Shown piece by piece: positions 44,794 to 54,098 of a DNA stretch of 64,000 nt. How positions within the stretch are numbered: the stretch's first letter is position 1; the number at the start of each line of letters is the position of its first letter. Under the pieces are notes generated by a model. It was not told the DNA's origin. It made no database searches and worked only from the letters and a program-made list of their open reading frames with translations. Origin of the DNA: an uncultured Collinsella sp. (GTDB lineage Bacteria; Actinomycetota; Coriobacteriia; Coriobacteriales; Coriobacteriaceae); NCBI GenBank assembly GCA_900543605.1, contig UQSK01000003.1:1-64000 (forward strand), read 5' to 3'. Made by a program: the position numbers and the translations under genes.

Positions 44794-44874
44794 TTATCTG
44801 GGCAAACGCTGAGGCAGTAATGCAGCAAACCATTGCCAGCCGCGTTGAGAAGTTCGTATTTGAGGGGAGGTCCC

Positions 44875-47319
44875 GTGAACGCCTTTGACCGATATGCTCC
44901 GTTTATCCAAGACTTCATCTACTCCCACGATTGGGAGAGTCTACGCTCTATCCAGGTTGCAGCAGCTGATGCCATCTTTAACACGCAAGATAATGTGCTC
45001 TTGACGGCATCCACGGCTTCCGGCAAAACCGAGGCAGCCTTCTTTCCCATCCTGACCGAGTTTTGGGAGAACCCGCCCGCGAGCGTGGGCGCCCTCTACA
45101 TCGGCCCCCTCAAAGCGCTCATCAATGATCAGTTCGTCCGCCTCAATGACCTCTGCGAAGAGGCCGATATCCCTGTCTGGCACTGGCATGGCGATGTCTC
45201 GCAGTCGCACAAGGCTAAGCTCATCAAAAAACCGAGCGGTATCTTGCAGATTACGCCCGAGTCGCTCGAGGCGCTCCTGATCCATAAGCACATGGCGATC
45301 CCGCGCATGTTCTGCGACCTGCGCTACGTCGTCATCGATGAGGTCCACTCGCTCATGCGCGGCGACCGCGGCGGGCAGACGCTCTGTCTTATCGAGCGCC
45401 TCTCGCGCATGGCGGGCGTACAGCCTCGACGCATCGGCCTTTCCGCTACCATCGGCGACCCCGAGCGCACGGGCGCCTTTCTCTCACAGGGAACAGGACG
45501 CGATTGCATCATCCCCCGCTTTGAGGAACCGCGCCGCGTGTGGCGCATCTCCATGGAGCACTTCTACAACTCGGGCCCCCAGGCTCAGCAACGAGGATTT
45601 GTAGGCACAGGTCCACAAGAAGCCGAGGTGCTTACTTGCGAGCGTATTGAGACGGCAGAGCCCGCGGCGCTGCCGGCCGGCGCCCAAGACGTGCGCCACA
45701 GCGGACAGCTTACACAGGAGGAACGCCGTCAACGTCGCGAGCAGGCGCGGGGCAAGGCCGCTCCCAAAGACCGTCGCACTTCCTCGGCCCCCGAGGGCGA
45801 AGTTGACATCCCACGAGCGACCGAGCAGGCGCTTCTCAACCCCACCGACACGGCGCCCGACAACGCCGACCCCGGTATGGGCTATATCTTTGAGCATACG
45901 CGCGGCCGCAAGTGCCTGGTCTTTGCCAACTCGCGCGAGGAGGCAGAGGCCGTGTGCTCCATGCTGCGCAGCTACTGCGAGAGCCGACACGAGCCCGACC
46001 GCTTTCTCATCCACCATGGCAATCTTTCGGCATCGCTACGCGAGACGGCAGAAGAGCTCATGCGCGACGAGGAACAGGCACAAACGACCGTCACCACCTC
46101 TACGCTGGAGCTCGGTATCGATATCGGCCGCCTGGAGCGTGCGTTTCAGATCGATGCGCCATTTACCGTCAGCTCCTTTTTGCAGCGAATGGGCCGCACG
46201 GGACGCCGCGATCTTCCGCCCGAGATGTGGTTTGTCATGCGCGAGGAAGAACCCGAGCCGCGCACGATGATGCCCGAAACCATTCCCTGGAAGCTCCTGC
46301 AGGGTATCGCGCTCGTACAACTCTATCGCGAGGAAAAGTGGGTCGAGCCGCCCGAGCTCGATCGACTCCCCTACAGCCTGCTCTATCACCAGACTATGTC
46401 GACCCTCGCCAGCACCGGAGAGCTCACGCCGGTCGAACTTGCCCAGCGCGTGCTCACGCTCAGCTATTTTCACCGTGTCTCGGCAGACGATTACCGTGTG
46501 CTGCTACGTCACCTCATTAAGATCGACCATATCCAGGCCACCGAAGGTGGCGGGCTCATCGTGGGTCTCGCGGGCGAGTGCATCATCAACAACTTTAAGT
46601 TCTACGCCGTGTTCCAGGAAAACGAGGAGTTCACCGTTCGCAGCGAGTCGGCCGAGTTGGGCACGATCGTCAATCCCCCACCGCCCGGCGAGCGCATCGC
46701 CATCGCCGGACACTGCTGGATTGTCGAGGAAGTGGACTGGAAGCGTCATACCGTCTTTGCCACGCAGGTCAAAGGCCGTGTTCCGGCCTACTTTGGCGAC
46801 TGTCCCGGTGACATCAACACGCACGTACTCGAGCGCATGCGCAAGGCGCTCAACGAGCACGCAACATATCCGTACCTCATGGGTAACGCACGGGCCCGCT
46901 TAGCGCAGGCTCGTCATACGGCCAAGCTTTCGGGTGCGGGAACTAAACCGCTCATCAACCTGGGCGGCGATACCTGGGTGCTCTTCCCCTGGCTGGGCAG
47001 CTACGCCTTTTTGGCGCTCGAGCGCATGCTCAAGATTAAATGTGCCGCTGAGCTGGGCCTTCGCGGACTCGACCCGTCACGCCCGTACTTTATGCAGTTT
47101 AAAATGAAGGCCGACGAGGAGACGTTCTTTGAAGTGCTCGCCGCCGAAGCCGAGAAAGACTTCGACCCCATCGACCTCGTCTATCCCGGCGAGGTGCCCT
47201 ATTTTGATCGCTACGACGAGTACGTTCCCGAGGAGCTCGTGCGCAAAGGATTCGCCGAAGGCGTGCTCGACATCGAGGGCATGAAGCAGCGCGTCCTCAG
47301 CTGGCGCGACCACGCCTAA
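44875..47319 (+). CDS. Lhr/BrxHI-like DEAD/DEAH helicase
   Basis: An 814-residue superfamily 2 helicase. Motifs: Walker A TASTASGKT (44-52), IDEVHS with DEVH (155-158), LSATIGD (189-195) and QRMGRTGRRD (437-446). This set matches the Lhr-like/BrxHI group. A charged, low-complexity linker (about 255-330) separates the two RecA domains; a ~350-residue C-terminal region follows, including GNARARLAQAR. The start is a GTG with GGGAGG four bases upstream. Third gene of the module; presumably translocates DNA with the BrxD-like ATPase. Confidence 0.9.
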   Translation: MNAFDRYAPFIQDFIYSHDWESLRSIQVAAADAIFNTQDNVLLTASTASGKTEAAFFPILTEFWENPPASVGALYIGPLKALINDQFVRLNDLCEEADIPVWHWHGDVSQSHKAKLIKKPSGILQITPESLEALLIHKHMAIPRMFCDLRYVVIDEVHSLMRGDRGGQTLCLIERLSRMAGVQPRRIGLSATIGDPERTGAFLSQGTGRDCIIPRFEEPRRVWRISMEHFYNSGPQAQQRGFVGTGPQEAEVLTCERIETAEPAALPAGAQDVRHSGQLTQEERRQRREQARGKAAPKDRRTSSAPEGEVDIPRATEQALLNPTDTAPDNADPGMGYIFEHTRGRKCLVFANSREEAEAVCSMLRSYCESRHEPDRFLIHHGNLSASLRETAEELMRDEEQAQTTVTTSTLELGIDIGRLERAFQIDAPFTVSSFLQRMGRTGRRDLPPEMWFVMREEEPEPRTMMPETIPWKLLQGIALVQLYREEKWVEPPELDRLPYSLLYHQTMSTLASTGELTPVELAQRVLTLSYFHRVSADDYRVLLRHLIKIDHIQATEGGGLIVGLAGECIINNFKFYAVFQENEEFTVRSESAELGTIVNPPPPGERIAIAGHCWIVEEVDWKRHTVFATQVKGRVPAYFGDCPGDINTHVLERMRKALNEHATYPYLMGNARARLAQARHTAKLSGAGTKPLINLGGDTWVLFPWLGSYAFLALERMLKIKCAAELGLRGLDPSRPYFMQFKMKADEETFFEVLAAEAEKDFDPIDLVYPGEVPYFDRYDEYVPEELVRKGFAEGVLDIEGMKQRVLSWRDHA

Positions 47320-47770
47320 GACCAGTCTTTTTGGGACGGGGCTATTTTAGCTACTTTATGTCGTCCAACGATTTCGATGGACCGCAAATAAGATCAATCT
47401 TGTATGTAGTAGCCGTCAAAATGGCCCCTCCCCTGCAAAAACAGAAGGTAACTGGAAGAAGACCCCCCCTGTCTTTACGGGCAAAAAAGGGGCAGAACGG
47501 TAAAGTACACTTGTCGCGTAATGTGCTTAATATTCAGGGATTAGATTTGCTAAGCAGAGCTGCAACCACCAATCGTTGTAATTTTAACGTTACAGGAAAA
47601 GCCTAAATTCCTTCATAGTGCCAAACCCGCAGAGTAAATTGCCGACTGCAGCACCAAAAAAACTAAAACCCATCGCGTTCCACGACCTGAGTTTTCAACA
47701 TATTGTGAATTGCATTAAGGGAAAGTTTCCCGCATCCACGTCTAGTGCAGATGTAGACGGGAAGCTGCAA
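47320..47770. other. AT-rich intergenic region with palindromes
   Basis: No convincing gene in 450 bases. The left part holds an imperfect inverted repeat: GGGACGGGGCTATTTTAGC (47334-47352) against GCCGTCAAAATGGCCCC around 47411-47427, a likely terminator for the helicase operon. At 47727-47763 a hairpin (TTCCCG/CGGGAA with inner GTCTA/TAGAC) is placed to end the minus-strand MFS unit. Base composition drops here relative to flanks. Confidence 0.6.
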
Positions 47771-47974
47771 TTATAAGTCACTAGTCTGGGGCAGGATTAA
47801 ACGGTTCACCCCTGGTAAGATATAGCAATCTTCGCCCGAGACCATTACTATTCCGCCAGCATCGATAAAACGCTGATATTCCTCGGCATTAAGGCCCACC
47901 GATTCAAAGCTAACGCGTACACCCGTAGCCATCAAGAAGGCTCGAAACTTCTGGCAGCTCGTCAATCGATACAT
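47771..47974 (-). CDS. Small protein coupled to the MFS gene
   Basis: A 67-residue protein whose ATG overlaps the MFS stop by one base (TGATG), the usual sign of translational coupling. It contains RFIDAGGIVMVSGEDCYILPG and has no signal or membrane helix. Not recognised. A small protein coupled to an exporter could be an accessory binding protein, an immunity factor or a precursor peptide; this is speculation. The hairpin at 47727-47763 follows its stop. Confidence 0.6.
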   Translation of the reverse strand: MYRLTSCQKFRAFLMATGVRVSFESVGLNAEEYQRFIDAGGIVMVSGEDCYILPGVNRLILPQTSDL

Positions 47975-49173
47975 CAATTCTTGAAGGCATGTATTCCACC
48001 AATTTTTAATGAAACAACGGCAGTAATCGCTATCGCGATTGCACCGATAATACCGAGCGCCATCTGAATGGGATATAACCCCAACACATGTCCAAATATG
48101 GAGAAAAACATTGCGGAAAAGAGGGCCCTTACCAGAGACGCGGCGGAAAGGATCGTCGCGCGGAGATCGTCCGCTATCGCGTCTTGGATTAAGTTTTCCG
48201 AAGTGATGTACACCACTTCTGGGAGGAAACAAAGCACCATGCTAAGGCCAAACAAACACAGCGGATTTGAAGCGAACCACGGAAGAATCATGAAAAGGCC
48301 AGCCTCGATTAGCATCGAGCCGAGCATGGTATTTCTTTTCCCGAAACGCGACGAGAAGAAATCTGCTGCAATGTAGGCCGTCGCATTTACTGCATAGGAT
48401 GCACCGAAAAAGATTCCTATTATGGAGACGGGAGCATCAAATGCGTCGAATACCAACTGATTCAAGTTGTAATAACTCCCGTAGAATCCGTCGAGCATGC
48501 TTGTGCCGATGAGGAGAAGCAATACCGCAAAAGCGGATTCTCCAACGCACCAGGTTTCGCGTCTGAAGATCTTGGCTACGTCAAACCTTTCCTCCCCAGA
48601 GCTTTCAGAACGGGTCGTTTCCGTCCTCTCAATGGGATACAAAAGGGAAAGTTGCAGAAGATAGAAAACGGAGACACATACGTAGAGGGCACTCCAAGAT
48701 ACCTGGGCAATGAGAGATCCGAGCACAATCGCCATTCCCGTAGCGATTGATTGCGCGGCGAGCAGCCGAGAGTTGATGGTGAGAAAGCGCTCTTCTTGAC
48801 CGGCATTTCGGGCAATTTCATATAAAAGAGCTTGCTCGGATCCCGATTGAAGGGAGTAGGCGAGTGCCTCAACAAGGGAAAGCACGACAAGAAAGGGACC
48901 TGAGAGCAACAGCATGCCAGCCGTATGGAAGAAAAGCAGCAGCACGCCCACTTGAATCGAAAACTTCTTTCCAAAGAAATCGCCTACCAGCCCTGTTGGT
49001 AGCTCGAGGACGACCGTTGCGATGTTGAACAGGGCTTGATAAAGCGCGATTTCCGTGACAGACATTCCTTTCTCCGCAAGGAAAAGTAGAAACACTCCCC
49101 GATTTAAAACAAATCCCGCGAGAACGAAAAAGGCGGAATAGATGTGCAGTTGCGTAGTGGCTTGCTTGTTCAT
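47974..49173 (-). CDS. MFS transporter
   Basis: A 399-residue major facilitator with 12 predicted helices. The N-terminal half has LELPTGLVGDFFGKKF, the loop 2-3 motif A of the family, and a central cytoplasmic loop (RTETTRSESSGEERFDV) separates the halves. Substrate unknown; likely drug or metabolite efflux. GC content and codon use are visibly lower than in flanking genes (many A/T-ending codons), suggesting acquisition. The coupled 67-residue gene follows. Confidence 0.85.
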   Translation of the reverse strand: MNKQATTQLHIYSAFFVLAGFVLNRGVFLLFLAEKGMSVTEIALYQALFNIATVVLELPTGLVGDFFGKKFSIQVGVLLLFFHTAGMLLLSGPFLVVLSLVEALAYSLQSGSEQALLYEIARNAGQEERFLTINSRLLAAQSIATGMAIVLGSLIAQVSWSALYVCVSVFYLLQLSLLYPIERTETTRSESSGEERFDVAKIFRRETWCVGESAFAVLLLLIGTSMLDGFYGSYYNLNQLVFDAFDAPVSIIGIFFGASYAVNATAYIAADFFSSRFGKRNTMLGSMLIEAGLFMILPWFASNPLCLFGLSMVLCFLPEVVYITSENLIQDAIADDLRATILSAASLVRALFSAMFFSIFGHVLGLYPIQMALGIIGAIAIAITAVVSLKIGGIHAFKN

Positions 49174-49328
49174 TTGGCACTTCCAATGACAATTTTGGCC
49201 TAGCGGTCGGAATCAACCGAAGAGGAAGCGAGTTGGCGCCGGGCGTCCAGATGCGTCATGCTGAAAAATAGATGAAGCGCATGGTTGACAAAACCATAGA
49301 GCCCGTCACAAATTGACTACTCCCAATG

Positions 49329-50204
49329 CTAGTCATGGAGGACAGTGCCGAGGAAGTCGGTGTCGAAGGGCACAGCTTCGGCAAAGGCGTAGTCGCCGTC
49401 GCCGGCGATGAGCAGATAATTCTCCTCGCCGCCGAACTCTGCATCGCCACATGGGACCACCCAGGCGTGGGCGAATACCTCGAGTGCCGTGGCAGTGCAG
49501 TCGCGCAGGAACGTCACGTCGCTCCCCTCGTTTGCGTTCACGATATTGGCCACGTAGATACCCCCGGGGTTCAGGCTACCCCGCACCAGGCGCAGCGCCT
49601 CAACGGTCGCCAGCTCGCACACGGGCTCGGCACCGCCAAAGCAATCGCTCACGATCACGTCGTAGCGACGATGCCCCACGCTCGTCACACCCAGATACGA
49701 GCGAGCCTCAGCGGTAATCACCCGCAAGCGGTCGCCCACTGCGCGCTCCAGCTCGTCCAGGTAGAACCAGCGGCGCGCCAGGCGCGTAATCTCTCCGTCA
49801 TACTCGATAACGTCCATGCGCAAGCCCTCGTGCGACATCAGCGCGAACTTGGGATAGGCAAACCCGCCGCCACCCAGCATAAGCATGCGGTCGATACCGT
49901 GACCATAAGCGTCACGCATTGCGTCCTCGGCCTCAAAAACATCGTCAAATGCGCGATAGTATGCAAAGACCGGCTCCGCCCAGCGCTCGCCAACGTAACT
50001 CGCGCTTTGGTAGACGCCGCCTTGCACCAATACGCGGACTTCGTCGCCGCCCTCGTCGTGCACGCGCTTCACACGCGCCAACCCATTGCGGGTTCGCGCA
50101 ACCTGCAGACAGGCAGCACGAACAGCGACAGCGGCCGCACCAAGCGCCGCGGCTCCCAGAGCAACGCCGGCAACGACGCCGGCAGAAACACTTGGCTTGT
50201 TCAT
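49329..50204 (-). CDS. Spermidine synthase-like methyltransferase-fold protein
   Basis: A 291-residue protein with an N-terminal hydrophobic helix (about 8-30) and a Rossmann-fold spermidine-synthase-like domain: MLMLGGGGFAYPKF for the nucleotide motif, VIEYDGEI acidic motif and DVIVSDCFGG. The polyamine synthase acid and substrate residues are not clearly conserved, so true SpeE activity is doubtful. The start (TAG-ATG) abuts the Elp3 gene and uses its terminal AAGGAG as ribosome-binding site. Confidence 0.78.
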   Translation of the reverse strand: MNKPSVSAGVVAGVALGAAALGAAAVAVRAACLQVARTRNGLARVKRVHDEGGDEVRVLVQGGVYQSASYVGERWAEPVFAYYRAFDDVFEAEDAMRDAYGHGIDRMLMLGGGGFAYPKFALMSHEGLRMDVIEYDGEITRLARRWFYLDELERAVGDRLRVITAEARSYLGVTSVGHRRYDVIVSDCFGGAEPVCELATVEALRLVRGSLNPGGIYVANIVNANEGSDVTFLRDCTATALEVFAHAWVVPCGDAEFGGEENYLLIAGDGDYAFAEAVPFDTDFLGTVLHD

Positions 50205-52112
50205 CTAGAGCTCCTTCTGCAGATAGAGTCCATGGTCATAAAATCCAAGATGGCGATAGTACTCGCGCGTACCAATCGCGCTGATCACGTTGATGCGCGC
50301 ATAGCCGGCATCCCGGGCAATCTCGCACGCACGCTCTACGAGCAAACGCCCCAACCCGTGATGCTGCGCCGCCTGGCCCTGGTCGCCCACGCGTGCCGCC
50401 ATGCCATACACGTGCACCTCGCGAATCATCGCCTCGTCCGGTGTCGTCGGCAACTCATCCGCATGCGCGGCAACAAAAGCACGATCGGGCAGAGACAGGC
50501 GCAAAAAGCCCGCGATCTTGCCCTGCGGCGTCACCCACTGCAAAAAGCGCTCGTAAGTCACCGGCGTCTCGTACGCCACTTCCTCATCAAGAGAAAGCTC
50601 ATCCAAGTCGGCACCCGCCGTGCTAATCTCGCGATAGCGAATCTCGCGCACCGTCGCGCCTTTCCCCCGAGCAGCCAGGCGGTTCTCAACAAGCTGACGC
50701 AGGTTGGGTTTCTTGTTGCCCACCATAATGTCATCGGAACTAAAGTCGCGGATCATACGACTGATACGGCAGAACGCCGGCGTCACCACGATGTCGTCGG
50801 CCAGCACATCGAGCAGCTCGTCCTCGGTATAGGGGCGCCACTCGCCGCGCTCATAGCGGCCCACCAGACGCGAGCCCTCGATGAGCGCGCACGGGTAGAC
50901 CTTGACCTCGTCGGGCATAAAGGCGCTCTCGGTCATAAAGTGCTCGTAGTCGCGCTTGTCCCCCTCGGGTGTGGCGCCCAGCAAGTTGAGCATAAAATGC
51001 GCATGGATCTTAAAGCCAAACAGGCGCGCAAGCGAAAACGCCTGCTCGATCCGAGCCACCGAAATGCGACGCTCGTTGATATCGAGCAAATGTTGGTCGA
51101 GACTCTGAATACCCATCTGGATCTTGGTGCAGCCCAGGCGACGGATGAGCGTAAGCGCCTGCGGCGTTACGGCATCGGGGCGCGTCTCGATAACGAGCCC
51201 CACCACGCGATGCTTCGCCGTCTCGTTGATGCGCTGCTGACGCTCGAGCTCCTCCATCGTTGCCGTCTGCCACTCAGTGACCTCGCCCCACGGCGTACCG
51301 GGGCCGTACAGCCGACGCACCGCGCGGTTATAGCCACCCACGGCAGCATCCACACGCTCCTGCTCGTCGGCAACGCCGGCAGCAAGCTCGACCTCGTCTG
51401 TCGCAATGCCGGCGGCCCGATAGCGCTCGCGGCGCTCTGCTACCACAGGCGGCAGGGCATCGGCGGGAGCGTCATCGAGCAGGCGCCCCGCCTCGGCACG
51501 GCTAATGCCCGGACGCGCCAACATGGGGTTGGCCGCCACGCCCGCCACCGCATCATCATTGAGCGCACGGAAGAGCTCCGACATAAACCATGCCTGATAC
51601 CCTTGCGGATAGTCGCTCCAGGTACCGCCGAGCACAATGAGCTCAATCTTATCGGTCGCATGCCCCATCTGCGAAAGCGCCGTCAAACGGGCACTCACCT
51701 GCAGATACGGGTCAAAGCAGTTTTGCTCCGCACGGGCGCACGCCGGCTCGGCGTGCAGATAGCTCTTGGGCATGCGCAGATCATTGGGGCAAAACAGGCA
51801 ATCGCCCGAGCACGGCCAGGGCTTGGTGATGACGGTAATGGTCGCTACGCCCGAAGCCGTGCGGCGCGGCTTCATGCGTAGCACCTGCAGCAGTTGGCGT
51901 TCCAGATCGGAATCGACATTCCACGCAGCCCACCGAGCCGGCTCCTCACGTTTAACCCGCTGGTAGAACGGCAGCAGACGGCGCTTGGCCAAATCGCGTT
52001 TGTCGGCACCCTCACGGCGCGCCTCGGCATGTATCAGTTTGACGAGCGCCTTGTCGTCCACGGTCTCGCCGTGACGCAGAGCCTCGAGTATGTTCAAGAT
52101 AATCTGTTCCAT
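50205..52112 (-). CDS. Elp3-like radical SAM/GNAT tRNA U34 modification enzyme
   Basis: A 635-residue bacterial Elp3. The radical SAM part has the cluster motif CSGDCLFCP (Cys101, 105, 108), GGTWSDYP, VIETRPD and MGIQSLDQHLL; the C-terminal ~170 residues are a GNAT acetyltransferase domain with GLGRLLVERACEIA, ending GFYDHGLYLQKEL as in other Elp3 proteins. Elp3 makes cm5U at the tRNA wobble position from acetyl-CoA; bacterial homologues act without the other Elongator subunits. An insert (about 195-270) expands the radical SAM domain. Coupled to the spermidine-synthase-like gene. Confidence 0.9.
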   Translation of the reverse strand: MEQIILNILEALRHGETVDDKALVKLIHAEARREGADKRDLAKRRLLPFYQRVKREEPARWAAWNVDSDLERQLLQVLRMKPRRTASGVATITVITKPWPCSGDCLFCPNDLRMPKSYLHAEPACARAEQNCFDPYLQVSARLTALSQMGHATDKIELIVLGGTWSDYPQGYQAWFMSELFRALNDDAVAGVAANPMLARPGISRAEAGRLLDDAPADALPPVVAERRERYRAAGIATDEVELAAGVADEQERVDAAVGGYNRAVRRLYGPGTPWGEVTEWQTATMEELERQQRINETAKHRVVGLVIETRPDAVTPQALTLIRRLGCTKIQMGIQSLDQHLLDINERRISVARIEQAFSLARLFGFKIHAHFMLNLLGATPEGDKRDYEHFMTESAFMPDEVKVYPCALIEGSRLVGRYERGEWRPYTEDELLDVLADDIVVTPAFCRISRMIRDFSSDDIMVGNKKPNLRQLVENRLAARGKGATVREIRYREISTAGADLDELSLDEEVAYETPVTYERFLQWVTPQGKIAGFLRLSLPDRAFVAAHADELPTTPDEAMIREVHVYGMAARVGDQGQAAQHHGLGRLLVERACEIARDAGYARINVISAIGTREYYRHLGFYDHGLYLQKEL

Positions 52113-52131
52113 GTCCCCATTGTAAATGCAA

Positions 52132-52163
52132 AGGCGCCGAAGCCCGTCACGGCTCCGGCGCCT
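52132..52163 (-). terminator. Terminator after DUF4097 gene
   Basis: AGGCGCCGAAGCC (52132-52144) pairs with GGCTCCGGCGCCT (52151-52163) with one mismatch; a short T-rich TTTGCATTT follows on the minus strand. Confidence 0.75.
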
Positions 52164-52209
52164 CCATCAAAGAGCATGCCTATATGTACCGATCTTCGAA
52201 AACCGCATA

Positions 52210-53112
52210 TCACTCCGGATCAAACGACATGTCGCCCGAACCGACCTCAAAACGATACGTAGCAGACTTATCGCCGTTATCGAATTCAAGATTCAAAATG
52301 GTCTCGCCGTCGTAGCCAAGCGGAAGGAAATCGCTCTCGAAGTCGCCGCTGCCCAAGGTGAGGCTCGCCTTAAAGCCCGTCGAGTTCGGAACCGTCATCT
52401 CCACATCGCCCGAGCCCACACTCACGTCCATCGACTTCGCGGGGGCCTGGTAGAGCTCGAACGTCACATCGCCCGAACCGACCTCGGCATTCAGGGTATC
52501 GGTCACGGTGCCCGTAAACTCAACGTCTCCAGAGTCCAAAGTCAGGTTGAAGTCATGACACGCAATGCCCGCGACCGTCAGGTCACCCGATCCTACATTC
52601 GCTGTAATGCCCACCATGTTATCGGCAACTTCGCGCGGCAGTTCGACGGTAACCGTGCGGTCAATGGCGCGCTCGTCATCGCAATCGAACTGGCGAATCT
52701 TGAGCGTAGAGCCCTTGATTTCGGCCAGGTTCTGGGTTGCCGCGTCGAAGGCAACGGTCCCCGTTGCCACGCGACCGCTTTCAATTACGCGCACTGGCCC
52801 GCCGGAGACGTGTTTGACCTCGACCGTGCTCGACGTCACGTCCAAGTCAAGCGATGTGAACGCGTCGGCATCAAACGTTTCGCTCGAAAGCTGCTGAGGC
52901 CGAGCGGAATATTTACCGCCATCGTTCATAAAATCGTCGTCGTCAACCACATCGTCCATACTGGACAAGCCGGATACAACATCGTCGAGATCCCACGGAC
53001 CATCAAAATGAATCAATGTCCGCGAAATGCCAAAGACAAGTCCGATGATAAGCACAAACGCTCCGATGCCAATGCCCAAGCGCCTCTTAGACTCATGCGA
53101 GAGCTTCATCAT
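52210..53112 (-). CDS. DUF4097 membrane-anchored beta-repeat protein
   Basis: A 300-residue protein with one N-terminal transmembrane helix (about 13-33) and a DUF4097 domain made of repeated strands. Six turns carry the motif GSGD or DSGD (VGSGDLTV, LDSGDVEF, VGSGDVTF, VGSGDVEM, LGSGDFES, VGSGDMSF), as expected for a beta-helix. Such proteins often pair with small regulators in envelope-stress loci. Its ATG overlaps the stop of the XRE gene (ATGA), so the two are coupled. Confidence 0.85.
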   Translation of the reverse strand: MMKLSHESKRRLGIGIGAFVLIIGLVFGISRTLIHFDGPWDLDDVVSGLSSMDDVVDDDDFMNDGGKYSARPQQLSSETFDADAFTSLDLDVTSSTVEVKHVSGGPVRVIESGRVATGTVAFDAATQNLAEIKGSTLKIRQFDCDDERAIDRTVTVELPREVADNMVGITANVGSGDLTVAGIACHDFNLTLDSGDVEFTGTVTDTLNAEVGSGDVTFELYQAPAKSMDVSVGSGDVEMTVPNSTGFKASLTLGSGDFESDFLPLGYDGETILNLEFDNGDKSATYRFEVGSGDMSFDPE

Positions 53113-53831
53113 TCATCACCTTCTTTGGCACTCGACTCAGCGGTGGTCGCGGCAGCCATGTCAGCGTCAACCGCTGTGGAAACGTCCTCCCCTTTAGTCC
53201 TAGCGACCGCCGGCGCCGGACCAACCTGGATATCCCCGCGCGCCCAATCGCCATCGAGCGCACGTGCCACCCAGTGATAGATGGGGATCGTAAAGAAGAT
53301 CAGTGCGGGAAAGGGACTGGCACCAACCAGGAACATCAGTAAAAAGAACAGCAGCCAGCACACGGCCCAATACGGGAACGACTGGAACGGACCCTTCACC
53401 GGAGTCGGGCCGGCCGCAACGGCACCCGTCACCTGAGCCGTCGCCGCATTGGCGGCCTGTGCACTCCAGCTTGCCGCTTGCGCCGCCTTGGCGGCGGCGT
53501 CACTCGCCTGTGTTGCCGCCTCGGTTGCGCGTGCCGCCGCCTCATGGGTACGGGCGCGCTCTGCCGCCTCGGCCTCGCGCTGACGGGCACGGTCCTCGTT
53601 CTCAAACTCGATATCGTCTTCGATCTCATCGCTCGGATTGAGCAGCTCGTCCAAGCTCACACCATAGAGCTTGGCGAGCGAGATCAGGTTCTCGGTATCG
53701 GGCGAGCTCTCCGCGCGCTCCCATTTACTGACTGCTTGGCGCGACAGTCCCAGCTTTCGTGCCAGCCCTTCTTGGCTAAAGCCTTTGCTTCGGCGAAGGT
53801 CGGCGAGCCGCTGCGCAGTTTCTACATTCAT
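53109..53831 (-). CDS. XRE-family regulator with C-terminal membrane segments
   Basis: A 240-residue protein. Residues 5-60 are a helix-turn-helix of the XRE/Cro type (LARKLGLSRQAVSKWERAES). An acidic linker and a long Ala-rich, probably coiled-coil stretch (about 75-130) lead to two hydrophobic helices (about 150-190) and an acidic tail. The layout suggests a membrane-tethered DNA-binding protein that senses the envelope and controls this two-gene operon. AGGAGG before the ATG at 53831 rejects a long upstream extension. Confidence 0.87.
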   Translation of the reverse strand: MNVETAQRLADLRRSKGFSQEGLARKLGLSRQAVSKWERAESSPDTENLISLAKLYGVSLDELLNPSDEIEDDIEFENEDRARQREAEAAERARTHEAAARATEAATQASDAAAKAAQAASWSAQAANAATAQVTGAVAAGPTPVKGPFQSFPYWAVCWLLFFLLMFLVGASPFPALIFFTIPIYHWVARALDGDWARGDIQVGPAPAVARTKGEDVSTAVDADMAAATTAESSAKEGDE

Positions 53832-54098
53832 GGTTCCTCCTATGTGATGCCAGCCGTGCCGCCGGACCGTTTTTGTTCTTAAGGCGCCTTGCACAGTTAA
53901 AAATGTATCCGCTACCGCCAAAAACATGCCACCTATTTTAGTGAGATTTTTGACAACCGGCGGTTGCGGGCATATATGAGCTGCGGAAATGTGTCCAAAC
54001 AAAGCAATGACCCGCAGCTCGGTTGTCCCCGTTGCGGCGTTAACGGTAGTATGGTCGTACTGTTTATTCCGCACCGCCAACGGAGGGAGTCTCGCGCC

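Noticed and set aside
41701..47319. Tellurite-resistance operon
   Set aside because: TerB_N/TerB_C domains share only a name with the ter resistance genes; no TerC, TerD, TerZ or TerA is present.
41701..47319. Complete BREX or DISARM system
   Set aside because: BrxD- and BrxHI-like proteins are present, but PglZ, PglX-type methylase, BrxC, BrxL and DrmA-C are not seen anywhere in the window.
47331..47606. Possible 91-residue plus-strand protein after the helicase
   Set aside because: No ribosome-binding site, no domain, and it runs across an inverted repeat in a low-GC intergenic stretch.
49329..50204. True spermidine synthase (SpeE)
   Set aside because: Fold is similar, but an N-terminal membrane helix is present and clear polyamine-site residues are lacking; no SpeD or SpeA is nearby.
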